From Paenibacillus vietnamensis (GTDB lineage Bacteria; Bacillota; Bacilli; Paenibacillales; Paenibacillaceae), in NCBI RefSeq assembly GCF_020169515.1, contig NZ_JAHMHW010000024.1:1-64000 (forward strand): a DNA stretch of 64,000 nucleotides, read 5' to 3'. Below the pieces are notes generated by a model that saw only the letters and a list, made by a program, of their open reading frames with translations, was not told the DNA's origin and searched no databases. Within the stretch, counting starts at the first letter, position 1, and the number at the start of each line of letters is the position of its first letter. Shown here one piece after another: positions 32,156 through 40,035 of the stretch. The position numbers were made by a program, and so were the translations under genes.

Positions 32156-32828
32156 AGCGGGTTACGGAGAAAGCGTCATTTTGCGGAATGTGACGCTGAA
32201 GGTGAAGCCGGGGCAGGTCGTGTGCCTGCTCGGGCGCAACGGAGTCGGCAAAACGACGCTGATGAAAAGTATTATGGGGCTCCTTAAAGCGCGCGGAGGC
32301 TCCGTCTCGTATAACGGCTCCGATTTGACGAGGAAAGCGCCGGGGCAGCGGGCGAAAAGCGGCATCGGCTACGTGCCTCAAGGCCGGGAAATTTTCGCTC
32401 AGCTGTCCGTCTTTGAGAATCTCCTGCTTGGACTGGAAGCGTCCAAAGAGAAGGCCGGCCGCATACCAAAGGAGGCGATCGCCAAATTTCCGGTGCTGTC
32501 TGCGATGTACAGCCGGCGCGGCGGCGATTTGAGCGGAGGGCAGCAGCAGCAGCTCGCTTTCGCCCGGGCGCTCGCGTCAAAGCCGGAGGTGCTTCTGCTC
32601 GACGAGCCGTGCGAAGGCATCCAGCCCTCCATTGTGGACGATATCCGGGATGTGATCCGTTCCATTAAGGCCGATGGGCGGACGTCCATTCTGCTGGTCG
32701 AGCAAAGCCTGGATTTTGTCAAAAGCGTCGGCGACTACTTCTATGTGCTGGAGAAGGGCGCCATCGCCTGGGAAGGCGAGCTTGAGGCGCTGAGCGATGA
32801 GGTCATTCGCAAGTATTTGACTGTTTAA
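32133..32828 (+). CDS. urtE: urea ABC transporter ATP-binding protein UrtE
   Basis: A 231-residue LivF-type ATPase. Walker A GRNGVGKTT (about 36-44), GYVPQGREIF Q-loop, signature DLSGGQQQQLAFARAL, Walker B LLLDEPCEGIQPS and switch LLVEQSLDF. The EGIQPSIV stretch is typical of UrtE. I start at ATG 32133 (MLAVQQLEAGYG), 6 bases after GGCGGG; ATG 32127 is nearly as good. It closes the urt operon. Confidence 0.93.
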   Translation: MLAVQQLEAGYGESVILRNVTLKVKPGQVVCLLGRNGVGKTTLMKSIMGLLKARGGSVSYNGSDLTRKAPGQRAKSGIGYVPQGREIFAQLSVFENLLLGLEASKEKAGRIPKEAIAKFPVLSAMYSRRGGDLSGGQQQQLAFARALASKPEVLLLDEPCEGIQPSIVDDIRDVIRSIKADGRTSILLVEQSLDFVKSVGDYFYVLEKGAIAWEGELEALSDEVIRKYLTV

Positions 32829-32910
32829 GACATATAGGGTTAGTGGGCTGCTCCGGAAGCGGGGCGGTCCTGTTTGTGTGGGAATCAGAGTCCGTGGAGG
32901 CTTGAATGGA

Positions 32911-32949
32911 AACGGTCCGTATTGCCGATTGGCGATTTGGGCCGTTTTT
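32911..32949 (+). terminator. urt operon intrinsic terminator
   Basis: AACGGTCC pairs with GGGCCGTT (one G-T pair), enclosing a small ATTGCC/GGCGAT helix, then TTTTT. It is 83 bases after the urtE stop. Confidence 0.78.
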
Positions 32950-33031
32950 CTTATTGTTTATATTTGTAAAAAGTGATATCATAATTATATCAAAACAATA
33001 TAATCATACGATGTTTGAGGGGTGAGGCGGA

Positions 33032-33904
33032 ATGAACGAAAGAAAAGCCTGGTATGTGAGCGGATATACGGCACTGCTTGTGGCGCTTGCAGCTGCCGCA
33101 GCGGGCATTGCGCTGATCGTAAGTGAAGCGTCCGAAGCGGTTTCCTCCGGCTGGATGATCGGAGCCGGCGTTTTGCTCGTCGTTGTCGCTTTTGTCTGCG
33201 CATCCTCCCTGACGATCGTGCAGCCGAATGAAGCAAAAGTGATTACTTTCTTCGGGACTTATATGGGGACCGTGCTGGAAAGCGGCTTGTGGATGGTGCT
33301 CCCGCTTACGACAAAGGTCAAGGTGTCGCGGAAGGTCAGAAACTTCAACAGCCAGACGCTGAAGGTGAACGATGCGGAAGGGAATCCCGTAGAAATCGGG
33401 GCGGTTGTCGTGTTTAAGGTTACCGATACCGCAAGAGCGTCCTTCGATGTCGACGACTACGAGCGCTTCGTGGAAATTCAGAGCGAGACGGCCGTCCGGC
33501 ATATCGCGGCCCAATATCCGTACGATACGTTTGCGTCGCCGGATGAACTTTCGCTTCGCGGCAATGCGGACGAAGTAGCCGGCGAGCTGCTGCGCGAGCT
33601 TCAAAGCAGGCTGGAGGTAGCGGGCGTAAAGGTGCTGGAGACGCGGCTGACCCACTTGGCGTACGCGCCGGAAATTGCAAGTGCCATGCTGCAGCGCCAG
33701 CAGGCGATTGCGATCGTATCGGCAAGGACAAAGATTGTGGAAGGTGCGGTAGGCATGGTGGAAAGCGCGCTGAAGCAGCTGGAGGCGAACGGGATCAGCC
33801 TGGACGATGAACGGCGGGCCGCGATGGTGAATAATCTGATGGTTGCGATCGTATCCGATCGGGCCGCAACCCCGGTCATTAACACGGGGTCGCTCTACGG
33901 CTAA
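33032..33904 (+). CDS. SPFH/band 7 domain membrane protein
   Basis: A 290-residue protein with two N-terminal membrane spans (about 9-30 and 38-58) and an SPFH domain (about 58-230) beginning SSLTIVQPNEAKVITFFGTYMG in two blocks, containing RVRNFNSQ-like RKVRNFNSQTLKVND and ending in a QRQQAI helix. It lacks the long coiled coil of flotillins and resembles the short stomatin-like group. Exact role unknown; such proteins organise membrane microdomains or proteases. The next gene, 12 bases on, is a small ribbon-helix-helix protein, a pairing seen in many Bacillota. Confidence 0.88.
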   Translation: MNERKAWYVSGYTALLVALAAAAAGIALIVSEASEAVSSGWMIGAGVLLVVVAFVCASSLTIVQPNEAKVITFFGTYMGTVLESGLWMVLPLTTKVKVSRKVRNFNSQTLKVNDAEGNPVEIGAVVVFKVTDTARASFDVDDYERFVEIQSETAVRHIAAQYPYDTFASPDELSLRGNADEVAGELLRELQSRLEVAGVKVLETRLTHLAYAPEIASAMLQRQQAIAIVSARTKIVEGAVGMVESALKQLEANGISLDDERRAAMVNNLMVAIVSDRAATPVINTGSLYG

Positions 33905-33916
33905 GGCGTAAATCCA

Positions 33917-34090
33917 ATGGCTAAGGAGAAGAAAGCATTTCCGCTCCGCCTGGATCCCGATATCCATCGCGCGCTGGAGCAGTGGGCCGCAGACGAATTC
34001 CGCAGCGTGAACGGGCACATCGAGTTTTTGCTCCGGGAAGCGCTGGGCAAGGCCGGCAGGCTGAAGCAGCCGGGCAGAGAAGAGAAATAA
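33917..34090 (+). CDS. small Arc/HicB-like ribbon-helix-helix protein
   Basis: A 57-residue protein. After MAKEKKA the PLRLDPDIHRALEQWA stretch is a ribbon-helix-helix strand and first helix, and FRSVNGHIEFLLREAL is the second helix of the Arc/MetJ/HicB-antitoxin fold. It lies 12 bases after the SPFH gene and before a terminator, so the pair forms one unit. No toxin gene is next to it, so it is better seen as a possible DNA-binding partner of the SPFH gene than as an antitoxin. Confidence 0.82.
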   Translation: MAKEKKAFPLRLDPDIHRALEQWAADEFRSVNGHIEFLLREALGKAGRLKQPGREEK

Positions 34091-34105
34091 GCAGGAATAG
34101 GAAGG

Positions 34106-34144
34106 GCGGCTGCCGGCATTTATCCGGGAGCCGCGTTTTTTTTG
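34106..34144 (+). terminator. intrinsic terminator after the SPFH pair
   Basis: GCGGCT-g-CCGG pairs with CCGG-g-AGCCGC, followed by G and eight T residues. Confidence 0.92.
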
Positions 34145-34270
34145 CAGCAGGCGACCTTGAAAAAGTGTAAGAATACCTTACATCATTATTGACGAATTCG
34201 TACGATCCCGAGTATACTCCGAATTAACGTAAGGTTTCATGACAATTCTTCCTGCAGGGAGGTCGTCCAA

Positions 34271-34348
34271 ATGAACAAAACGATCTTTAAGGCGTTAGCT
34301 TTTCTGGCCAAAATGATGTTTTTCCGTCATCCTGCCGCTCACTGGTGA
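34271..34348 (+). CDS. candidate 25-residue small protein
   Basis: ATG at 34271 is 8 bases after GGGAGG, a strong ribosome-binding site, and opens 25 codons: MNKTIFKALAFLAKMMFF then RHPAAHW and a stop. The peptide is basic at the start and then strongly amphipathic or hydrophobic. A promoter-like pair, TTGACG and TATACT with 18 bases between, lies upstream (about 34189-34218), and a perfect terminator hairpin begins within the last codons. So it looks like an independent tiny gene, or else a leader peptide. I do not recognise it. Confidence 0.45.
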   Translation: MNKTIFKALAFLAKMMFFRHPAAHW

Positions 34349-34362
34349 GCGGTTATTTTTTT
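34335..34362 (+). terminator. terminator overlapping the end of the 25-codon gene
   Basis: CCGCTCAC-TG-GTGAGCGG (8 perfect pairs) followed by TTATTTTTTT. The stop codon of the small gene sits in the right arm, so translating ribosomes would disturb the hairpin. Confidence 0.85.
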
Positions 34363-34420
34363 GCCCGGGAGGCGGTTTGGCCATATAAAAATGGACGGTT
34401 TGGATGGCTCTTCAGTCCGT

Positions 34421-34450
34421 GCATAAGAAATTGGGAGCGGATGAATACTA
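34421..34450 (+). promoter_or_regulatory. sigma-G promoter of spoVT
   Basis: GCATA (34421-34425), 18 bases, AATACTA (34444-34450) differs from gyATr-18-cAtnnTA only at the first -10 base. spoVT is a sigma-G gene in B. subtilis. Confidence 0.65.
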
Positions 34451-34554
34451 TGGTCAGATTCAAAATCTTTTGAAGGATCTTTCCTCTTCGTTATAAACAA
34501 GCAGCAAGAATCCAGTCGATTCAAAATCCTCTAGGAAAGCGGGGCAACAAGAAA

Positions 34555-35097
34555 ATGAAAGCAACTGGAATTGTACGTCGCATCGATGATCTCGGGCGTG
34601 TGGTGATTCCGAAGGAGATCCGCCGTACACTGCGTATTCGCGAGGGTGACCCTCTGGAAATATTTGTGGATCGCGATGGCGAGGTTATTTTAAAGAAGTA
34701 TTCTCCTATCGGCGAGCTGGGCGATTTTGCAAAAGAATATGCGGAATCGCTGTATGAGGGCACGAGCCATATCACTTTAATTACGGATCGGGATTCGATT
34801 ATTGCTGTGGCAGGAGCGTCCAAGAAGGAGCTGCTCGACAAAGCGGTGGGCTCCGTTCTGGAAGGCTGTATGGAAAACCGAAAAACGGTAGCCGAGTCTA
34901 ACGGAGGCTCTTACGAGCTGATCAAGGACGCCCAGGATACGTACAGCTCGTTCGTGATCGCTCCGATTATTGCGGGCGGAGATCCGATCGGTACGGTTGT
35001 GCTTGTGAGCAAGGACGAATCCGTCAAAATGGGTCAAATGGAAACGAAAATGGCGGAAACCGCCGCAGGCTTTCTGGCCAAGCAAATGGAGCAGTAG
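34555..35097 (+). CDS. spoVT: stage V sporulation regulator SpoVT
   Basis: A 180-residue forespore transcription factor that tunes sigma-G genes. The N-terminal AbrB-like swapped-hairpin domain is MKATGIVRRIDDLGRVVIP and EIRRTLRIREGDPLEIFVD; a linker helix leads to a C-terminal GAF-like domain (about 60-178). Length is as in B. subtilis (178). The gene normally follows mfd directly; here about 7 kb of other genes (prsA, urt operon, SPFH pair) lie between. Confidence 0.96.
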   Translation: MKATGIVRRIDDLGRVVIPKEIRRTLRIREGDPLEIFVDRDGEVILKKYSPIGELGDFAKEYAESLYEGTSHITLITDRDSIIAVAGASKKELLDKAVGSVLEGCMENRKTVAESNGGSYELIKDAQDTYSSFVIAPIIAGGDPIGTVVLVSKDESVKMGQMETKMAETAAGFLAKQMEQ

Positions 35098-35170
35098 AAG
35101 CTAAAGCGTAGTAAGATGGCACAGCTTGTCTTGAGCTGCGTGAAATGAAGAGGCGACAGCGAACATAACG

Positions 35171-35213
35171 GCTTCCTTGACCAAAACGATGTTTTGGCCG
35201 GGGAAGCTTTTTT
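35171..35213 (+). terminator. spoVT intrinsic terminator
   Basis: GCTTCC/GGAAGC outside and CCAAAAC-GAT-GTTTTGG inside form a two-part stem followed by six T residues. Confidence 0.88.
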
Positions 35214-35301
35214 CGAATTCGCTCCTGAATCGATAGGCGAATGCCGTTTGTGAGGTATAATAGGTTCCGACATGAATCATGAATGGGCAGGGGCGAGACG
35301 G

Positions 35302-37407
35302 ATGAAGGAGGAGCCGGAGCTGGAGCGGCAAGGGACTGACGGGCCCGGACGGGCGGGCGCAAGCCTGGCTTCGGTGAAAAGCGGGCCGGGCAGGACCCGG
35401 ATCGGGCTGAGCGGAGTAGCCGTTATGGCGGGGGCGGCATTATTGTCCAAAATCATTGGCGTATTTCAAAAAATCCCGCTGCAAAACATGGCCGGAGACC
35501 GCGTGTTCGGCATCTACAACGCGGTATATCCGTTTTACCAGCTGATTGCGGTGCTGGCGACGGCCGGTTTGCCGACGGCGGTGTCTTTGCTCATCGCGGA
35601 GAGGCTGCGCAAGGGGAGCGACCCGGAAGGGGTGCGCCGGATCCTGTATGCGGCAATTCTGCTGCTCGGCGTGACCGGCATCGCCGCTTTCGGTTGGATG
35701 TGGGCGGCTGCGGACGGGGTTGCGCGGCTGATCGGCGACTCTGGGACGGCCGGCGCCATTCGCGCGGTGTCGTTCGCGCTGCTGGCCGCGCCGTTTGCGG
35801 CCGCCTTGCGAGGCTACGCGCAGGGGACGGGGCGGATGGCGCTGTCGGCCGGCTCGCAGCTGACGGAGCAGCTTGTGCGGGTGGCGGTCATGCTTGCCGT
35901 GGTGGTAGCGAGCTGGTCCGCCGGCTGGAACGAGGCGTCGGTAGCTGCAGGGGTGATGAGCGGATCGGCGGCGGGTGCGTTCAGCGCTTTGCTGATGCTT
36001 ATCGTCTGCTTGTGGAGGCAGCGTGAGGGACGGTTTTCTAGGCATGGAGGCGGCGGAAGCGGGAAGATTACAGCCTTTAGGCAGGCCTCCGCGCCGCAGC
36101 GGAAGCTGCTGGCTGAAATGAAAAAGCTCGCGGTGCTCGCGCTGCCTGCCGCTTTAGGAGCTGTCGTCGTTCCCGTCCTCGGCGTTGTGGACGCATTCAC
36201 GGTGCCCCGTCTTCTGCGGGAAGGAGGGCTGCCGGAGCCGGAAGCGATGGCTTTGTTCGGCGTGTACAGCCGCGCCCAGCCGCTCGTGCAGCTGGTCGTC
36301 ATGGTGGCCGGCGCCGGCGCCGCTGCGCTGGTGCCCGGTCTTGCGCTGGCCCGGATGCGCGGGGCGTACGGGCAGCTGCGGCTGCAGCTGGCCTTGACCG
36401 AGCGCGCGGCCTGGGCGGCGGGCGCTGCCGCAAGCGTCGGCCTTGTTCTGCTGGCCCGGCCGTTAAACGTCATGTTCTACGCCGATGATAGGGGAACGGC
36501 ATTGTTTGCTCTGATCGGCTGTACGGCGCTGGCCGGCTGCGTGAATGCGGTGAATGCGCCTGTACTGCAGGCGCTGGGCTCGGCGCGGGCGCCTATCCAG
36601 CTGGTGCTGCTGGCGGCAGGATTGAAGGGCATATGCAACGCCGTTCTTGTGCCGCTTTACGGCGCTGACGGCGCCGCCGCCGCGGGCATCGCCGCCTTGA
36701 CGGCCGCTGCCATGCTGGGGACGGCAGCCGTCCGGCGGGCCGCGGCGGCATCGGGGGCCGCGCTTGGCGGCAGGACGGTGCCCGGCAAGCGGAGCGGGTC
36801 TGCCGGCGGGCGTACGGCGGCGGAGGCGGAAGCGACGTCGGATGCTGCACAGCGGGGTATGTTGCAGGCGGAGAGAGAAGGAGCTGAGGCACTCCGGCAT
36901 ACTGCGAGAGCTTCGGGGGCAGTTACGGGCAATGCCGCCGGGAAGATAGGCGCTAAGCCGGTCCGGCTTGCCTCCGCAGGGTCGGAGGTAATTCCGGGTA
37001 TGAAGGCTGCCGGGAAAGGCGATGATGCGAACGTGCCGGCGCAGCCGGGCGCAGCAAATGTCGCGGACGCCACCGCAGGCGGCGCAAGCGGCACAGGCCG
37101 CAGGCCGTGGCCCGCGGACCGCCGCGCGGCCGCTGCCTGCGGCTTCGCGCTCGCGGTCATGGCCGCGGCGCTGCTTGTCGCCGAGCGGGCGCTGGACGCA
37201 GCGCTCGGCGGGGTGCTGCCGCCGCGGGCGGCAGCGGCGGCGCTTGCGCTGACGGGCGCAGCCGTCGGCGCAAGCGCCTTTGGCGCCGCGGCTTTGCGCG
37301 GCGGCGCCGTAAGCGCGCGCGAATGGCGCGCGCTGCCGGGCGGCGGCGTATTGGCCGCCCGGCTCAGACGCTGGCGGCTGCTTCCGCCGGCGGAAGGGGA
37401 GCGATGA
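35302..37407 (+). CDS. YabM/SpoVB-type polysaccharide flippase-like membrane protein
   Basis: A 701-residue MOP-superfamily (MurJ/SpoVB-like) protein, probably a lipid-linked glycan exporter. The membrane core has about 12-14 spans starting at LSGVAVMAGAALLSKIIGVFQKIPLQ (two blocks) and FGIYNAVYPFYQLI, the SpoVB/YabM hallmark. Family members are about 520-540 residues; the excess is a hydrophilic A/G/R/T/E-rich insert at about 475-605 placed before the last two spans, encoded by very GC-rich DNA. I use ATG 35302 after GGGGCGAG; ATG 35272 is possible but lies close to a TATAAT at 35256-35261. Confidence 0.85.
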   Translation: MKEEPELERQGTDGPGRAGASLASVKSGPGRTRIGLSGVAVMAGAALLSKIIGVFQKIPLQNMAGDRVFGIYNAVYPFYQLIAVLATAGLPTAVSLLIAERLRKGSDPEGVRRILYAAILLLGVTGIAAFGWMWAAADGVARLIGDSGTAGAIRAVSFALLAAPFAAALRGYAQGTGRMALSAGSQLTEQLVRVAVMLAVVVASWSAGWNEASVAAGVMSGSAAGAFSALLMLIVCLWRQREGRFSRHGGGGSGKITAFRQASAPQRKLLAEMKKLAVLALPAALGAVVVPVLGVVDAFTVPRLLREGGLPEPEAMALFGVYSRAQPLVQLVVMVAGAGAAALVPGLALARMRGAYGQLRLQLALTERAAWAAGAAASVGLVLLARPLNVMFYADDRGTALFALIGCTALAGCVNAVNAPVLQALGSARAPIQLVLLAAGLKGICNAVLVPLYGADGAAAAGIAALTAAAMLGTAAVRRAAAASGAALGGRTVPGKRSGSAGGRTAAEAEATSDAAQRGMLQAEREGAEALRHTARASGAVTGNAAGKIGAKPVRLASAGSEVIPGMKAAGKGDDANVPAQPGAANVADATAGGASGTGRRPWPADRRAAAACGFALAVMAAALLVAERALDAALGGVLPPRAAAAALALTGAAVGASAFGAAALRGGAVSAREWRALPGGGVLAARLRRWRLLPPAEGER

Positions 37408-37587
37408 CCGGGCGGCGCCGGCCCGGAGCTTGATTGTTCCGTTTATTTGGTCCATTATTATTTAGGCGGCAGCTGAAGGCTATCGCCTAATTGATGTACA
37501 TAGCTTGGATCCGGCGCGGCTTTATTAGAGCGAAGCGCGGAACCCGTTCCATAACTTGCCTTACATCTCGATACGAGCTGTTTTGCT

Positions 37588-37651
37588 TATAATTGTCTTC
37601 TATTTCTACGCGAAACGAGCTGTATACCGCCAAAGGACGGCACCAGCCGTT
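37588..37651 (-). repeat. dispersed structured intergenic repeat, copy 3 (short form)
   Basis: Read on the minus strand this copy has CGGCTGG joined directly to TGCC(G)TCCTTTGGCGGTA and continues as the second block of copy 1 (TCGTTTCGCGT, GAAATAGAAG). The central block of about 45 bases with the AGCTGC hairpin is cleanly absent. It lies in the 281-base gap between the flippase-like gene and mazG, opposite to both; the rest of the gap has a TTAGGCG/CGCCTAA hairpin near 37462-37491 and no gene. Confidence 0.7.
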
Positions 37652-37688
37652 TGCGCTAGCGATTCATCCTTAAGGAGGTTGATCTGGT

Positions 37689-39170
37689 ATGACAAACCGG
37701 TCGATAACGGTAGTCGGTCTGGGATCGGGCGATCCCGATCATTTAACGCTTGGAGTGTGGCGGAGGCTTCAGGACGCGGAGCGGATTTTTGTCCGCACGG
37801 CACGGCATCCGGCGATGTCCCTCCTGCATGACAACGGCATCGCATATACTTCGTTTGACTCGCTTTACGAGCAGCACGATTCCTTTCCCGACGTGTATAA
37901 GGCTATTGCCGAGGCATTGATTGCCGAAGCGGGCGCCGGAGGACAGCTGCTGTACGCCGTTCCCGGCCATCCGATGGTGGCGGAGCGGACCGTGTCGCTG
38001 CTTCGCGAGCAATGCCCGGAGGCGGGCATCGAGCTTATCATCCTGGGCGGGGAGAGCTTTCTCGACCAGGCCTTCGTCAGCCTCGGCATCGATCCGATCG
38101 AGGGCTTTGCCCTTCTTGACGCGGCCGATCTGCAGCCTTCGCAGCTGCAGCCGCAGCTGCACACGATCATTGGCCAGGTGTATGACAGCTTCACCGCATC
38201 CGATGTCAAGCTTGCGCTGATGGAGCGTTACCCGGACGATTACGAGGTCGTGGTCGGCCATGCGCTCGGAGTTGCGGGCGAACAGTCGATCGAGCGCGTT
38301 CCGTTGTACGAGCTTGACCGTTTGTCCGGCTATGGCAATTTGTCGCTCATCTGGGTGCCCCGTTCGGAGGACGCCGCATTGCGCAACCGTACCTTTGACC
38401 GCTTGCACGAGATCGTCTCGATCCTGCGCAGCCCCGAAGGCTGTCCATGGGACCGGGAGCAGACGCATCAATCCATTCGCAAAAATTTCATCGAAGAGCT
38501 CTACGAAGCGCTCGAGGCGATCGACAACGACGACCCCGATGCGATGCAGGAGGAATTCGGCGACGTTATCCTTCAAGTTATGCTGCACAGCCAGATGGAG
38601 GAGGAGGCCGGTGCATTCTCGGTCTATGATGTGATACAATCGCTAAATGAAAAGCTGATTTTCCGTCATCCCCATGTATTCGGCAGCCTGAGCGCAAACG
38701 ATTCGGAAGAGGCGCTCGGCAACTGGGAGCAGATGAAGGCGGAGGAGAAGCGGATCAAAGGGACCGATGCGGATCGCAAGTCCGTGCTTGACGGAATACC
38801 GCCGGATCTTCCGGCGCTTATGAAGGCGTACAAGCTGCAGAAAAAAGCGGCCAAAGTCGGCTTTGACTGGAATGAGATCGGACCGGTGCTGGACAAAATC
38901 GAGGAAGAGCTCACCGAGCTCCGCGAAGCGATCTCCTGCGGTGAACGGGAGCAGCAGGCTTCCGAGCTGGGCGATCTTTTATTCGCCGTCGTAAACGCTT
39001 CGAGGTTCATCCAGGCCGATCCGGAGGAAGCGCTGACCCGCACGAACAAAAAATTCCGCAGCCGTTTCTTGTATATTGAGGAGCAGCTTCGTATAAGCGG
39101 CAAAAATTTTGACCAGACTGATTTAACAGAAATGGATCGATGGTGGGAAGAGGCCAAGCATCAATCCTAG
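37689..39170 (+). CDS. mazG: MazG family protein: tetrapyrrole-methylase fold plus NTP pyrophosphohydrolase (YabN)
   Basis: A 493-residue fusion. The N-terminal half (about 1-225) is a SAM-methylase-like fold (VVGLGSGDPDHLTLGVWRRL, YAVPGHPMVAERTV); the C-terminal half is a MazG nucleotide pyrophosphohydrolase with CPWDREQTHQSIRKNFIEE in two blocks and the metal-binding EE..E/D pattern in EELYEALEAIDNDD and QEEFGDVILQV. MazG cleaves aberrant or excess NTPs; the role of the methylase half is unknown. AAGGAGG precedes the ATG. Confidence 0.95.
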   Translation: MTNRSITVVGLGSGDPDHLTLGVWRRLQDAERIFVRTARHPAMSLLHDNGIAYTSFDSLYEQHDSFPDVYKAIAEALIAEAGAGGQLLYAVPGHPMVAERTVSLLREQCPEAGIELIILGGESFLDQAFVSLGIDPIEGFALLDAADLQPSQLQPQLHTIIGQVYDSFTASDVKLALMERYPDDYEVVVGHALGVAGEQSIERVPLYELDRLSGYGNLSLIWVPRSEDAALRNRTFDRLHEIVSILRSPEGCPWDREQTHQSIRKNFIEELYEALEAIDNDDPDAMQEEFGDVILQVMLHSQMEEEAGAFSVYDVIQSLNEKLIFRHPHVFGSLSANDSEEALGNWEQMKAEEKRIKGTDADRKSVLDGIPPDLPALMKAYKLQKKAAKVGFDWNEIGPVLDKIEEELTELREAISCGEREQQASELGDLLFAVVNASRFIQADPEEALTRTNKKFRSRFLYIEEQLRISGKNFDQTDLTEMDRWWEEAKHQS

Positions 39171-39353
39171 CTCTTGTTTCGGCACAAATCGCCTTCATTC
39201 CGCACGATTCGCAAAAAAATTTCAAGCAGCGGCAGGATTTTTTTACTTAGAGGCAGAATAACTATTCCTCATGCGAGTAAGAATTTCCAACCACGGCGGC
39301 GCTTCAAGGCGTCGACCACGAATAGGTTATCTGAACAATAGGAGGATTTTATC

Positions 39354-39626
39354 ATGAACAAAACAGACCTGATCAACAACATCGCAGAAAAAAGCGGCTT
39401 GACTAAGCGTGACGTAGAAGCTGTACTTAACGGATTTTTGGGCGAAGTAACAGATGCTCTTGCAAGCGGCGACAAAGTACAACTGATCGGCTTCGGTACT
39501 TTCGAAACTCGCAAACGCGCAGGACGCACGGGCCGCAACCCGCAAACCGGCGCTCCGATCGAAATTTCGGAAGCTAAGGTTCCTGCATTCAAAGCGGGCA
39601 ACAAGCTGAAAGAAGCGATCCAGTAA
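39354..39626 (+). CDS. hup: DNA-binding protein HU
   Basis: A 90-residue histone-like protein. MNKTDLINNIAEKSGLTKRD, IGFGTFETRKRAGRTGRNPQ and EISEAKVPAFKAGN-type arms match HU; proline in the RNPQTG arm intercalates DNA. TAGGAGG precedes the ATG. In B. subtilis hbs is elsewhere; here it lies only 3 bases before rqcP, so the nucleoid protein and the ribosome quality-control factor are made from one mRNA. Confidence 0.97.
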   Translation: MNKTDLINNIAEKSGLTKRDVEAVLNGFLGEVTDALASGDKVQLIGFGTFETRKRAGRTGRNPQTGAPIEISEAKVPAFKAGNKLKEAIQ

Positions 39627-39629
39627 TTC

Positions 39630-39920
39630 ATGCGTCTGGATAAGTTTCTCAAGGTATCCCGGCTGATCAAACGCCGCACCGTTGCGAAGGATGTATCCGA
39701 GCAGGGGCGCGTATGGATCAACGGCCGCGAGGCGAAAGCCAGCAGCTCCGTAAAGCCGGGGGACGAGCTCCAAATCCAGTACGGCCAGAAGATCGTAACC
39801 GTACGCGTCGAGCGCATCGCGGAAACGACCCGTAAGGATGAAGCCGGAGAGCTGTATACCTTGATCAAGGAAGAACAGCGCCAGCGGGACAACGATCTCG
39901 ATTGGCAGCAAAAGAATTAA
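39630..39920 (+). CDS. rqcP: RqcP (YabO), S4-domain ribosome quality-control factor
   Basis: A 96-residue S4 RNA-binding protein. MRLDKFLKVSRLIKRRTVAKD and GRVWINGREAKASSSVKPGD are the S4 fold. RqcP works with RqcH on stalled 50S subunits to add alanine tails to the nascent chain. It starts 3 bases after the hup stop with no clear site of its own, so translation is probably coupled. Confidence 0.95.
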   Translation: MRLDKFLKVSRLIKRRTVAKDVSEQGRVWINGREAKASSSVKPGDELQIQYGQKIVTVRVERIAETTRKDEAGELYTLIKEEQRQRDNDLDWQQKN

Positions 39921-39925
39921 AGCGA

Positions 39926-39965
39926 AAGCCGTCTGTAGACACCGATTCTGCAGGCGGCTTTTTTA
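39926..39965 (+). terminator. hup-rqcP intrinsic terminator
   Basis: AGCCGTCTG and CAGGCGGCT pair (one wobble) around a 12- to 14-base loop, followed by TTTTTT. Confidence 0.85.
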
Positions 39966-40035
39966 CTAGCAAGACCGTGCCCCAAGGCTTCTGCATTGCC
40001 TCTGCTGCTTCCGATTAGCGTAACTGGAATTGCTG

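Noticed and set aside
33917..34090. toxin-antitoxin system
   Set aside because: The protein resembles a HicB/Arc-type fold, but no toxin gene is adjacent, so a TA call is not supported.
36463..37455. 330-codon minus-strand frame opposite the flippase-like gene
   Set aside because: Stop codons are rare by chance in this GC-rich DNA; the protein is an R/A/G-rich artefact.
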